64,000 bases of DNA from Microplitis mediator (Eukaryota > Arthropoda > Insecta > Hymenoptera > Braconidae), in NCBI RefSeq assembly GCF_029852145.1, contig NC_079978.1, positions 7,812,001-7,876,000 on the forward strand. Reading direction: 5' to 3'. The stretch's first letter is position 1, and every line of letters begins with the position of its first letter. The notes beneath the pieces were generated by a model. It was not told where the DNA came from. It did not search any database and saw only the letters and a list, made by a program, of their open reading frames with translations. Below, in pieces: positions 11,701 to 21,400 of the stretch. A program made the translations under genes and the position numbers.

Positions 11701-13023
11701 AGATTCTTAACTGCCATAACCGTAATAAAATTTTAATAATTAATATCGCTGAGACATAGATTTTTAAAAAAATTATTCAGTTGATATTAATTAGAAGTTA
11801 AACGAAATTTGTTAAACAAATTTCAGTAAAATCTTCATGTAAACATTATAATTTGAAATGTCAAATTTTTTAGGCTAGAATTTATTTACCAAATTTCATT
11901 AAACTCCTCATTGATAACAACTGTGAGTAAATTTTTTAAAAATTGTAACTGCGTTCTCTTTTTTTCAATTAATGCTTTAATTTTTTTGAAAGTAATTAAT
12001 AAAATTTTAATACGGTTGACAGCCTAAGGTCATTGAATATTTTTAAAAAATAGGGGGGGGGGCAATGTCTGAGAATGTCCTTAAAATAGAAATGAAGACG
12101 CGCTGCTGTTTTTTTTTTGTTATCGTAATTTTTAATAGTTTCTCTAAGGTATGACGTTTACCTTTCAGGATTTTGTTCAGCTAATGGCCACTCATTGAGT
12201 ATGTGTCCGGTAGCTAAATCCCAAACACGTACGATAGCAGGCACTCCGCCGCTAACAGATATTAAATCACCATCAGATATTCCACCTAATGCATGAATTT
12301 TACCAGCATACCCGCGTTCTAGAACTCTTCTCCATAATATTTGACCTGTATTAAAATTATTACAATCAATTCTTAAGTTTTTTTAGAAATTGTAATATAA
12401 AATAAATAATTTATCTTATGAACAACAGGGATAAATTTATGACGTATTTCCACGTTCATAAATTTGAACTTTAAATAAATTTATCAAATTGATTTTTTGA
12501 AATCAAAGTGATTTAGTTTAAAACGACATATTTTATTAGTGGGACATTTAATTAAATAATAACAATGATATATAAAATATCAATAAAGCAGCTGACTTAT
12601 TTATACCTGATTTTAAATTCAAAGCAGCAACAACATTTTCTTCAGTAGCAACAATTAATTTTGCCGCTGCTGAAACGGTATCAAAACTAGAAAATTTGAT
12701 TTTTCCAACGTAATTTTGTCTCCTGAAATTAAAAAAAAAGTCAATTCATTTAGCATACGTGTACAAAATTAATTAGCTGCTTGCAATAACCTTAACATGA
12801 ATTCAACAAAATACGTGTATGTATGTATATATATACGTATGTACATTTAAAAGATATGATAATAATAATGAAATATTTACCAGTCAAATTTTCCAACTTG
12901 ATCCTCATAAAGACACAATGATAAATTAAATACTCCAAATAAAATTACCAAGTATTGTAATAGTAGTGTATCATTAATAAAACGATAAATATTTCCACGA
13001 AAATGCGGCATTATTGAAGCCAT
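2788..13023 (-). CDS. EMC1: ER membrane protein complex subunit 1 (EMC1), 13 exons
   Basis: EMC1 is the large lumenal subunit of the ER membrane complex, which inserts tail-anchored and multipass proteins. Coding exons in transcript order: 13023-12881, 12722-12607, 12345-12162, 11156-11001, 10928-10583, 9398-9095, 7781-7609, 6640-6479, 6405-6121, 6038-5843, 4676-4353, 4272-4045, 2948-2788. All junctions are GT-AG and phase-consistent, giving 925 aa, close to insect orthologues. The N-terminus has a signal-peptide-like hydrophobic run at about residues 20-37, then 'LYEDQVGKFDW', the usual mature start. The middle is the quinoprotein-like beta-propeller region. Diagnostic blocks are 'LLDVVSGSMIFSIVHKRVRG', 'NGGILELPW' and, near the end, 'YTRVAPSKTFDVLKEDFDYY', the conserved C-terminal domain. 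One membrane segment lies at about residues 894-910, followed by a lysine-rich tail. The ATG is the first in frame before the signal peptide. No break is seen, so the gene looks functional. Introns are packed with transposon pieces. Confidence 0.96.
3011..3099. mobile_element. hAT-like MITE, 89 bp, with 8-bp target duplication
   Basis: This sits in the last EMC1 intron. The ends are inverted: 'aggggtatgcgaat' against 'attcgcgcacccct'. The middle carries palindromic 'attcgaat' units. Identical 8-bp flanks TCTGTAGT occur at 3003-3010 and 3100-3107. An 8-bp duplication is the mark of hAT-superfamily transposition. Confidence 0.75.
3233..3978. mobile_element. Nested or duplicated TIR element with CCCAAGTAGC ends
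   Basis: Left-type ends 'cccaagtagc' occur at 3233 and about 3354. Right-type ends 'gctacttggg' occur at about 3706-3715 and 3969-3978. Internal blocks are repeated in order: a 'taactttaagatatc' segment near the left ends, and a 'tcaagtcttctaag' followed by 'agatattttttcggtgac' block near the right ends. The likely history is one MITE inside another of the same family, or a partial tandem duplication. It lies within the last EMC1 intron. Confidence 0.65.
4757..5080. mobile_element. MITE with about 90-bp terminal inverted repeats
   Basis: The left arm beginning 'aaatgaaggaacaacggc' is mirrored by the right arm ending 'gccgttgttccttcattt'. Pairing continues for roughly 90 bp, including 'gtaacgtttcgttaatgg' against its near-complement at about 5005. 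About 135 bp of AT-rich sequence separates the arms. It lies in the EMC1 intron 4677-5842 and has no coding content. Confidence 0.8.
6718..7086. mobile_element. MITE built from TACCGTAAA palindromic units
   Basis: The ends are inverted: 'ccctaacggatccgaattac' against 'gtaattcgaatccgctaggg'. The interior is an array of short units such as 'ttacggtaaaataccgtaa' in alternating orientation, giving nested hairpins over most of its length. It lies in the EMC1 intron 6641-7608, directly next to another element at 7110. Confidence 0.7.
7110..7381. mobile_element. MITE with CACTGAGAGAACAATTTATT ends
   Basis: The terminal inverted repeats pair for at least 28 bp, with 'cactgagagaacaatttatt' at the left and its exact complement at the right. 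Internal 'atttgactgaaa'-type motifs also pair. The element is non-coding, 272 bp, in the same EMC1 intron as the preceding element. Confidence 0.8.
8428..8875. repeat. Degenerate repeat region with 'gatattttgtcc' units
   Basis: Two clusters, 8428-8515 and 8745-8870, are made of short units of the type 'ggatattttgtccgcg' in both orientations, with 'aaaatgtcc' near both outer edges. About 230 bp of AT-rich DNA lies between them. It looks like a foldback-type non-autonomous element in EMC1 intron 7782-9094, but exact termini could not be fixed. Confidence 0.45.
9547..10560. mobile_element. MITE interrupted by a LINE fragment (intact relative at 29172)
   Basis: The left part (9547-9690) and right part (about 10506-10560) match the continuous element at 29172-29376. 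Shared blocks include 'ttttgagtcaagaaaatac', 'ggaagacaaacgttttc' and 'caagaatatttactttcagt'. Between them sits the LINE remnant at 9691-10505. The site lies in EMC1 intron 9399-10582. Confidence 0.75.
9691..10505 (+). pseudogene. 5'-truncated non-LTR retrotransposon, frameshifted
   Basis: The first part reads as the end of a LINE reverse transcriptase: 'DFGITIDSKLSFTHHIDNIT', then 'SLYSSLVRPIREYNSVNWAP' and 'RLENIQRRF'. The frame then shifts near 9945-9955 and continues in the next frame to a stop at 10323-10325, with blocks like those of the remnant at 771-1103. The 3' end is a (TAAA)n tail at about 10479-10502, typical of some jockey-like elements. Truncation and frameshift mean it cannot be autonomous. 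It lies antisense to EMC1 inside an intron, so it should be spliced out. Confidence 0.8.
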
Positions 13024-13310
13024 CACGTATCACGATATAAAGTATTTTCTATTTTACTCTGTTTTATCATTGATATTATAAATATAATGTTAGTAGGTTT
13101 ATAAAGTAATAATATAATAAAATAGGTTAGGTTGACGACGAGTAAGTCCAAAGACTACTACACGTTACTGTACTCAGTCAGTCATATTAGTTGTTAATAG
13201 TTAATAGTTAGTACAGTAGGGTACAGTCGCATACGGTGTCAATACTTATTGTGAGACAGATAGAAATAGTAATTGTCAAACTGCTGTTGTGTGTAAGAGA
13301 GTAAAAGATA
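13024..13310 (-). promoter_or_regulatory. Probable EMC1 5' UTR and promoter
   Basis: This is the only single-copy DNA between the EMC1 start codon and the palindrome. No TATA box stands out at a convincing spacing. Inference from position only. Confidence 0.35.
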
Positions 13311-14217
13311 TACAATATCGGTCATTAATTCTTGCGCGGTAGCATAGCATCGGGAAAAAAAAAACATCTCAAAAAGAAAACATGTATCACATTTTTATAC
13401 AAATAAAAACTATAAAAAAAAAAAATTGTAAAAAATAAATACAATATTTAAAAATATATCTATATTAATTAAATGCAAAATTATAAATATGTATTGTAAA
13501 ATAAGTGAATAAAAAAAAGTCCCTAGAAAAAAAATCTCTAGATTTAAAAATCACTAAAAAAAAATTACAATAAAAAAAAAAATTCCTACAAAGAAACATT
13601 TGCATATCTAAACATCTACTTAAAAAAAATATGTAAAAATGAAAATCTCTACAAATAAAATATCTATAAAAAATCGGCTGTTTTGGAAAATCTCTATAAA
13701 TCATCACATGTACAAATAAATATCTGAATAAAGTATAACCTCGAGAACTGGAAGCATTGCCACCACGTGCTCATAATCATGAATAAGTTCGTGTTGTAAT
13801 ATATAAGTATAAATAATAATAATAATAAAAATTATGGTTATTATTATGTTATTAAGAAAAATATAATAAATAATTTTAAACTTATAATAAGTGACTTCGA
13901 AAAACGTGAAAGATTCAAATCTGATAACTCCAAAGCACTGAGCCTGTAATAATTCATATAATTTTAATTTTTTTAATTTTATTAGTTAAACTTTATTTGA
14001 GAATATCATAAAATTATTATTATTTATTTTATAATTTTTAATTTTGTTTGACTATCAAGCCGTATGCCAGGATTCGATGAACGTCCAAAAATCACTTTTC
14101 TTTTTTAACTTCCCGCTAAGAGAATCGACGATTTTCGAAAGTCGAGTTTTCATCAGATGTCGACGTTTTGAGGTCCTAGGAAGCTATTCTAACTATTTTC
14201 AGAATGATGTCCGAGTG

Positions 14218-14302
<85 letters not shown>

Positions 14303-14662
14303 TAATGCAAAAAATTAAAGGAGCAGAAAAATTTTATAAATTTTTTAGTGATTTTTGGAAGACTGTAACTTGGTGAAAAAAAATCGTATCGAAAATTTAA
14401 AAAAAGCATTTTATAGCTTGAAACCTCTAGTTTAGGTGTATTTTTTCAAAATTTTTTAAAAGCTCCGATTATTGCGCAAACATGAGAAATACCGCGAGCC
14501 AAAAAATTTCTAAATTTTTTTTTTTTTTCGAAGAGCCCACGGACCGCGGAAAAATTCTTTCAACTAAACGAATGCATACATCGTTTAGCAAATTTATTCA
14601 GCTTCAATTTGGTTTTTTTTTTAACCTCGTAGGACGATTTGTCGCAGAGATATCAGCCTTCA
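13311..14662. repeat. Left arm of a 3.06-kb palindrome
   Basis: This arm pairs with 15058-16367 on the opposite strand. The outer edge reads 'caatatcggtcattaattct' preceded by TA, and the right arm's outer edge is its complement followed by TA, so the structure could be a transposon with TA target duplication and very long inverted repeats. The outer part is made of degenerate 'tagagatttt' units, and a (TA)n tract lies at about 14217-14300. The arms are near-identical inward, with a handful of substitutions and some divergence in the outermost 150 bp. Open frames in the arm repeat on the other side and have no family resemblance. Confidence 0.9.
14217..14301. repeat. (TA)n microsatellite, left palindrome arm
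   Basis: An uninterrupted TA run of over 80 bp. The paired tract in the right arm is about 42 bp shorter, so the microsatellite has changed length since the arms formed. Confidence 0.95.
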
Positions 14663-15057
14663 AATAGAAAGTGATCCTTTTGGCTTTGATCTTCGATATT
14701 TCAGGTACCAATGATCGCACAGAAAGTTGAAGGGCGGCGTTAAAAACTTGAATAAATTCCCTACAAGATCCTGTCATCATTTTTTGAAAAAAAAATTTTT
14801 TTTTATTTTTAACATCCATTAGAAGAAAGTACAAAAAAATGACTTTTTTTGGTTTTTTAGTAAATCAACCGCTACTCTGCATATATCGATAAAAAAAATA
14901 ATGTTGCCAGGGACTTTTTTAGCTTAATGTACCCCCAAGACCCCTGTAAATTTTTGAATTGATCTATCGTACCGTTTTTTGGGAATCATCGATCAACGTT
15001 TAGCTAAACAATGAAAGGAGCAAGTTTTGTTCCTTTAATTGTGTAATCATAATCAAT
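14663..15057. other. Unpaired centre of the palindrome
   Basis: About 395 bp lies between the arms. Its right end, 'gttcctttaattgtg' at about 15031-15045, is roughly the complement of 'caaaaaattaaaggagc' at about 14307 in the left arm. So 14305-15046 may itself be an older TIR element, only its first half having been duplicated in inverted orientation. Confidence 0.55.
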
Positions 15058-15417
15058 TGAAGGCTGATATCTCTGCGACAAATCGTCCTACGAGGTTAAA
15101 AAAAAAACCAAATTGAAGCTGAATAAATTTGCTAAACGATGTATGCATTCGTTTAGTTGAAAGAATTTTTCCGCGGTCCGTGGGCTCTTCGAAAAAAAAA
15201 AAAAATTTAGAAATTTTTTGGCTCGCGGTATTTCTCATGTTTGCGCAATAATCGGAGCTTTTAAAAAATTTTGAAAAAATACACCTAAACTAGAGGTTTC
15301 AAGCTATAAAATGCTTTTTTTAAATTTTCGATACGATTTTTTTTCACCAAGTTACAGTCTTCCAAAAATCACTAAAAAATTTATAAAATTTTTCTGCTCC
15401 TTTAATTTTTTGCATTA

Positions 15418-15460
<43 letters not shown>

Positions 15461-16367
15461 CACTCGGACATCATTCTGAAAATAGTTAGAATAGCTTCCT
15501 AGGACCTCAAAACGTCGACATCTGATGAAAACTCGACTTTCGAAAATCGTCGATTCTCTTAGCGGGAAGTTAAAAAAGAAAAGTGATTTTTGGACGTTCA
15601 TCGAATCCTGGCATACGGCTTGATAGTCAAACAAAATTAAAAATTATAAAATAAATAATAATAATTTTATGATATTCTCAAATAAAGTTTAACTAATAAA
15701 ATTAAAAAAATTAAAATTATATGAATTATTACAGGCTCAGTGCTTTGGAGTTATCAGATTTGAATCTTTCACGTTTTTCGAAGTCACTTATTATAAGTTT
15801 AAAATTATTTATTATATTTTTCTTAATAACATAATAATAACCATAATTTTTATTATTATTATTATTTATACTTATATATTACAACACGAACTTATTCATG
15901 ATTATGAGCACGTGGTGGCAATGCTTCCAGTTCTCGAGGTTATACTTTATTCAGATATTTATTTGTACATGTGATGATTTATAGAGATTTTCCGAAACAG
16001 CCGATTTTTTATAGATATTTTATTTGTAGAGATTTTCATTTTTATATATTTTTTTTAAGTAGATGTTTAGATATGCAAATGTTTCTTTGTAGGAATTTTT
16101 TTTTTTATTGTAATTTTTTTTTAGTGATTTATAAATCTAGAGATTTTTTTTATAGGGACTTTTTTTTATTCACTTATTTTACAATACATATTTATAATTT
16201 TACAATTAATTAATATAGATATATTTTTAAATATTGTATTTTTTTTTTACAATTTTTTTTTTTTATAGATAATATTTGTATAAAAAAGTGATACATATTT
16301 TCCTTTAGAGAAGTTTTTTTTTTCCCGATGTTATGCTACCGCGCAAGAATTAATGACCGATATTGTA
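15058..16367. repeat. Right arm of the 3.06-kb palindrome
   Basis: Inverted copy of 13311-14662. It is shorter mainly because its (TA)n tract at about 15418-15457 is shorter. The inner breakpoint is abrupt: pairing stops after 'gatatcagccttcaa' and its complement. Confidence 0.9.
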
Positions 16368-16538
16368 CGTACTCCATAAATGTCTATGTGGTCTATATAT
16401 ATTATATATATATGTGTATTCTATTAACGCCACTATTGTAAAGTGGTAACTTTATAAACTAAATTAAACAAAATCGTGATTAAAAATATTTATTTAAATT
16501 TGAAATCATTTATTACTATTCAAAAATAAATTTAAAAA

Positions 16539-16744
16539 TGAGTGTGAATGTAACAGACATTAGACAAATTTAAATTTATTCATAAATAGAGTAAATAATT
16601 AATAAAAAAAAATTCAAAAAAAAAATGCGCATTTAAAAAATTTTAAATTAATGAGTGCATTTTTTATAAATATTATTTTTTAAATTATTTACTCTATTTA
16701 TTTATAATTTTAAATTTGTCTGATGTCTGCTACATTGATACTCA
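16539..16744. mobile_element. MITE copy 1, GAGTGTGAATGTA family
   Basis: The left end 'gagtgtgaatgtaacagaca' is mirrored by the right end 'tgtctgctacattgatactc'. The interior is AT-rich with 'agacaaatttaaa' and its complement. It is the first of three related elements in 1.3 kb. Confidence 0.7.
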
Positions 16745-16947
16745 TGTGAATGTAGTAGATATGAGACAAATTTAAAATTACAAATAAACGAATTAAACAT
16801 TTAAAAATATAAAAATTTAAAAAATGCACATAAGTACTGATTCTTCGATTCGATAAATGCACATTTTTTAAATTTTATTCGATTCACATTTAATTCACTT
16901 ATTCCAAAATTTTTTAAATTGACAACTGCCAGCTAAGTTCACGCTCA
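16743..16947. mobile_element. MITE copy 2, GAGTGTGAATGTA family
   Basis: Begins where copy 1 ends, with 'catgtgaatgtagtagatat', and closes with 'gccagctaagttcacgctca'. Similar length to copy 1. The ends are more diverged than those of copy 3. Confidence 0.6.
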
Positions 16948-16974
16948 TTTTCAAAAACTTATTCTTACATGATA

Positions 16975-17282
16975 CTGAAGTTAGCCGATGTCTAATAATT
17001 TTTGTATTTTTTTAATTTTTTTCTAAAACACAAAAAAATCACAAAAACAGCAACCTGCAACAATATGGCAAATAAAAATTTATTCAATTTTTTAAAAAAC
17101 ATTTGAATTTTGGAGTACTACAAATTTTTAAACTATAAATTATAAAAAAAAAAAAAATTTGAATAAAATTGCGTCCATGCATTTTTTAATTTTCTACATG
17201 TGCATATTTTTATTTTATATTTTTTTGTAATTGATTTTTTAAAAAACAAATTCGGAAATTGTTAATTGTCTGCTAACTTCAG
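16975..17282. mobile_element. MITE, CTGAAGTTAGC family, copy 1
   Basis: The left end 'ctgaagttagccgatgtcta' and right end 'aattgtctgctaacttcag' are inverted. A second copy lies at about 24568-24768 within the zinc-finger gene. Both share an internal 'ctacatgtgcatatttttа'-like stretch (about 17197 and 24673). Confidence 0.65.
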
Positions 17283-17625
17283 GATTATTATTATTACAAA
17301 TATATTTATATTTAAATTATGATTTACTTTAATACTGGATATACATCTATATGTTTGTTTTTTTAACAATAGACAGAAAAATAATTTTTTTAAAATTATG
17401 ATAAAAATTTTGGCTATTTGTATATAGTTTTTTGACCAAAATCCAATACTTAAATCCTTTTGATTGAAAAATTGTTTCTTTTTTAATGAATAGTCAATCA
17501 CCATGTATATAATTGAGGGTAATTAATTTGCAAACAAAATTTTTGGACCTATTAAGCACAGAAAAATTCAAAGGCTATATCGCACAATTTTTACTTTATT
17601 AAGTAATTTTTAGTAAAAATAAACA

Positions 17626-17827
17626 TAAGTGTGAATGTAGCAGACATGAGACAATTTGTAAATTTGAAATAAATAAATTAATTAATTGAAATAATTAAAT
17701 TTAAAAAAATACGCGTGCGGATTTTTCATTTGTCTAAATACGCATTTTAAAATTTTTACTCTAATTACATTTTATTCATTTATTCTAAAATTAAAAAATT
17801 GCTATTTGTCAGCTACATTCTCACTCA
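17626..17827. mobile_element. MITE copy 3, GAGTGTGAATGTA family
   Basis: The left end 'aagtgtgaatgtagcagaca' and right end 'tgtcagctacattctcactc' are inverted, about 202 bp apart. Non-coding. Confidence 0.7.
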
Positions 17828-18421
17828 TAAAATAAATTGCATAAAAATATCTCGGTTTAAATTTACCGCCACAATAATCTCAAGTAGATGAATTCTTACA
17901 GAGGGCATAGTTGTATGAACATTCACATATGATTGTGTATGTGAAAAGTGTCTTTTTTTTGTGTGTAATTACAAAACTAACGCCATTATTAAATACTGTG
18001 GTCTTCCGATTAACTAATTGACAGTTGTGCTATTCTAAGAATATTTTTTGACGTTTGACTTTTTTTTTATTTTGTTTTTATTATTGACAACCATATATAC
18101 AAAACAGCTGTCTTTGACAGCTGATATTTTTTTATCACTGGGATGCCTGATATTTTATTTTTAAATCCAATATATTTAAATATTTTGATTATGTTATTTA
18201 TTTAACAATATAAATATTTTTTTTTTAATTTAAAACCGAAAACTAAAAGACTAGTAATTAAATTTTTTTTTTTTAGTCAACAAATGATAAATTTATATTG
18301 TGATTAAATATAAACATAATTTTTTTACTTTTATTATTTTTATTTATTTAATTATAAATTCACTATAAATTCAATATAATATTAATTCACTGTAATAATA
18401 ATAATTATTATTATTATAAAA

Positions 18422-21400
18422 ATGATGAAAGTTGTTTGCGCAGCAAGTACATGTAAATATTCATCTAAAAATGAAGATTCAAGTGACATTATTTTTATCA
18501 GCTTTCCTAACAATGAAATGTAAGATTTTTAATCTCGTTTTATGAAATCAAATGTTTATTTTTTGATAAAAATTTATTTTATTCATTTAATTAAATTTTG
18601 TTATTTATTTTTTTAATTTTAAACAAAAAAAATACGTTTTTTATCTACTGAAAACATGTTTTTACATTTCCTGATTATAAGAAACGATTCAAAACGATTA
18701 GAAATGATTCAAAAATATTCAAAACGATTTAATTTTTTCACTATATATACATTCATCATTGAGTGAATCGTTTTGTTTAATCAGGGTTAATACTAAATTT
18801 ATTATGACGTCTCTTTCAATAAAAATCAAAAAAATTTAATAATATTTATATATTTTCTATAGTATTTTATTTTTAAATAATTACAATAATTAATTTCCCT
18901 GATTAAAAACTCCGATTGAATCCGATTGGAAAATTCTAATCGGGAAAATTAAAATTATTATTTTCCGATAAAATGCAATTAAATCGATAAAATATTTCAT
19001 TGGATTGTATCGGAAAATAATCAAAATATACATTTATTATTTTCCGATTGAATCTGTTTGAAACATTTCAATTAGATAATTGGAACTCTCCCGAGCAATT
19101 CTAATTGAATGTTTGTTTCTGATTGAATCTGGTAGAAATCCGATTGAGTTTCAATCGGGTTTAATTGGAGTCTTTAATCAGGGATATTATTACTTTATTA
19201 ATAAAATTAATATTTTCATTAAAATAGGTCTACAGTTTGGGCACACAATTGTGGGCGACAAGATTTATTAATTAAATCAAATGAAGAATTGCATAATAAT
19301 TATTACATATGCTCAGATCATATTGAAGATCGATACTTCATAAGTAAAACAAATAATATAATATTAACAGAAGCTGCTGTACCAACGTTATTTCACCATC
19401 AATTATCAATAAACAATGAATCGCCATCAGAACCACACTATCATGAATTGAAACAATATACACCAGCAACTGATAATATTATAAACGCAATGCAATTAAA
19501 TAATTGTATTAACGATGTCAATGACTGTCCATCAAATAATTATGAAGACACAGCAACATCAAATTATGAAAATACAATTTATAGTGCTGATTTACATGCA
19601 TCAAACAGTAATATTAGTAATCATATTAATGAAATAAATAGTAATGTTACTTCTATTGATAGTGGTGATGGAAATTTAAATAATTATTGCAATATAAATA
19701 TTAATATAGAACAATTTGATGATGATGATAATAATGGTAGTGAGGATATTTCAGTAAGATATAATAGTTTATGCAGATTATGCGGCCAATCAAACGGCAA
19801 TGGTATCGATATATTTTCTGACAATCAAACAAACTTTAAAATAATTGATAAAATAAATTTACATTTGCCAATAGCTGTTGATTCAAATGATTCAATGCCG
19901 CAAAAAATTTGCTCTGACTGCTATGATAAATTAGAAATTTCTCATTCTTTAGTTATTACATGCTTGCAAACTGATATTAGGTTGAGAAAATATTTTAATC
20001 TTCCAACTAAGGTAAGCTTTTTGACATTACCGTTGAAATTTTTTTTAGCCATCATTTTACGTATACATTACTCACAAAAATTAAGGGAGATTAAAAAAAT
20101 TCCAAATTTTTAAGTGATTTTCAACACTCTGTAACCCTCAGGAAAATGGTCGTACAGTAAAAACCAAAAAATCAAATTGTAGCTTCAAGTGTCTAGTGCT
20201 CAGGTCTGGACTTATAAATTTTTATCATACACAGTTTCGGAGTAATCGTAAGAAAACCACCGCAAAAAAAATTTCCAAATTTTTGCACATCTTAAAAACA
20301 ATCTATGGGCTTCAATTAATTTATTTTTTGTTAATCTCGCCTTAAAGGTCTTTTAAGGAATTTAATATCCTTTAATTTGACGCCTTTGAAAAGTCCCTAC
20401 GACGATTAGGCGCGGAGTTATCACCTTTTAAATACGAAAAGTCCAATTTGACTTCGTCAATCAATAACTCGGGACATATTCATCGTACAGGAAATAGAAG
20501 TAGGGTTTTTAAAACTGCGAAACAGTCTCTATAAGACACAATTAGTGGCTTTTGATGAAAAACTTTTTTTTGAAGCGACAATGTTGATTTAAAAAAAGGT
20601 GAAAATTCGCATATTGTCCTCAACGTATTGAAAATCACTTAAAAATTTTGAATTTTTATAATATCCCTTAATTTTTGTGACTAGTGTTTTTAAAAAATTA
20701 TAGAATAATTATCAATTTATCGAATCCATTAAAGAGTCCTTTATTAAACTAAATTATTTTATTTATTTATTTAACGTATTTATGCAATTTACAAAAAATA
20801 CATATAGATGCTTTGGCTGATTTTCAATATATAAGTAATAAAAGAACATTGCAATTTGAATTTTTCAGGATATTGATCCAACTTAACAATTATTTAGTAG
20901 AGTTTTAGCTGAGGGTTTAGAACTAGCAAGAGAGTACCTCCAAAATAATTCAAGTTCTCTAAATATTTATTCGCCGTATTTAAAAGTTTATCTTTTGGGC
21001 AACGTTTTATATAATTCTTCCATGTAGTTGGCACATTCACTAATCGAGTTAGCTTGAGTCCTTGCTTAGGTATAATTAAATCTAAGTAAATCAGGGAAAA
21101 CTATCATATTATTAATGTTTGGAAAAGGAGCATAATAATAGCCGAATATCCCAATCTAGTAGTTAATTGGTAATCGTGAAATGAAAGTAATTATAAGAAT
21201 TTAAAAAAAAAATTTTTTTATTAATTATCATTATAGACAATTAATTTTCTGTTATAACAGACTATTCACCATAATATTTTTAAAATGGATTTGATTTACT
21301 AAACTCTAGTATTGATTTCCCCTTGCACCCTTATGGTCCACAATACAACTTATAGTTTATATTTACGACTATTATATATTTTCACTAATCATAAATTATT

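Noticed and set aside
13465..16213. Frames of 60-110 aa repeated on both sides of the palindrome
   Set aside because: They are mirror copies of AT-rich, Phe/Tyr/Ile-rich repeat sequence, one running through the (TA)n tract, with no family resemblance.
16539..17827. CRISPR-like spaced repeats
   Set aside because: The repeats are long, inverted, few and in a eukaryotic genome; they are MITE ends.
18422..19300. THAP domain as part of a P-element-type transposase
   Set aside because: The downstream exons encode ZAD and C2H2 fingers in phase, and no transposase catalytic region is present.
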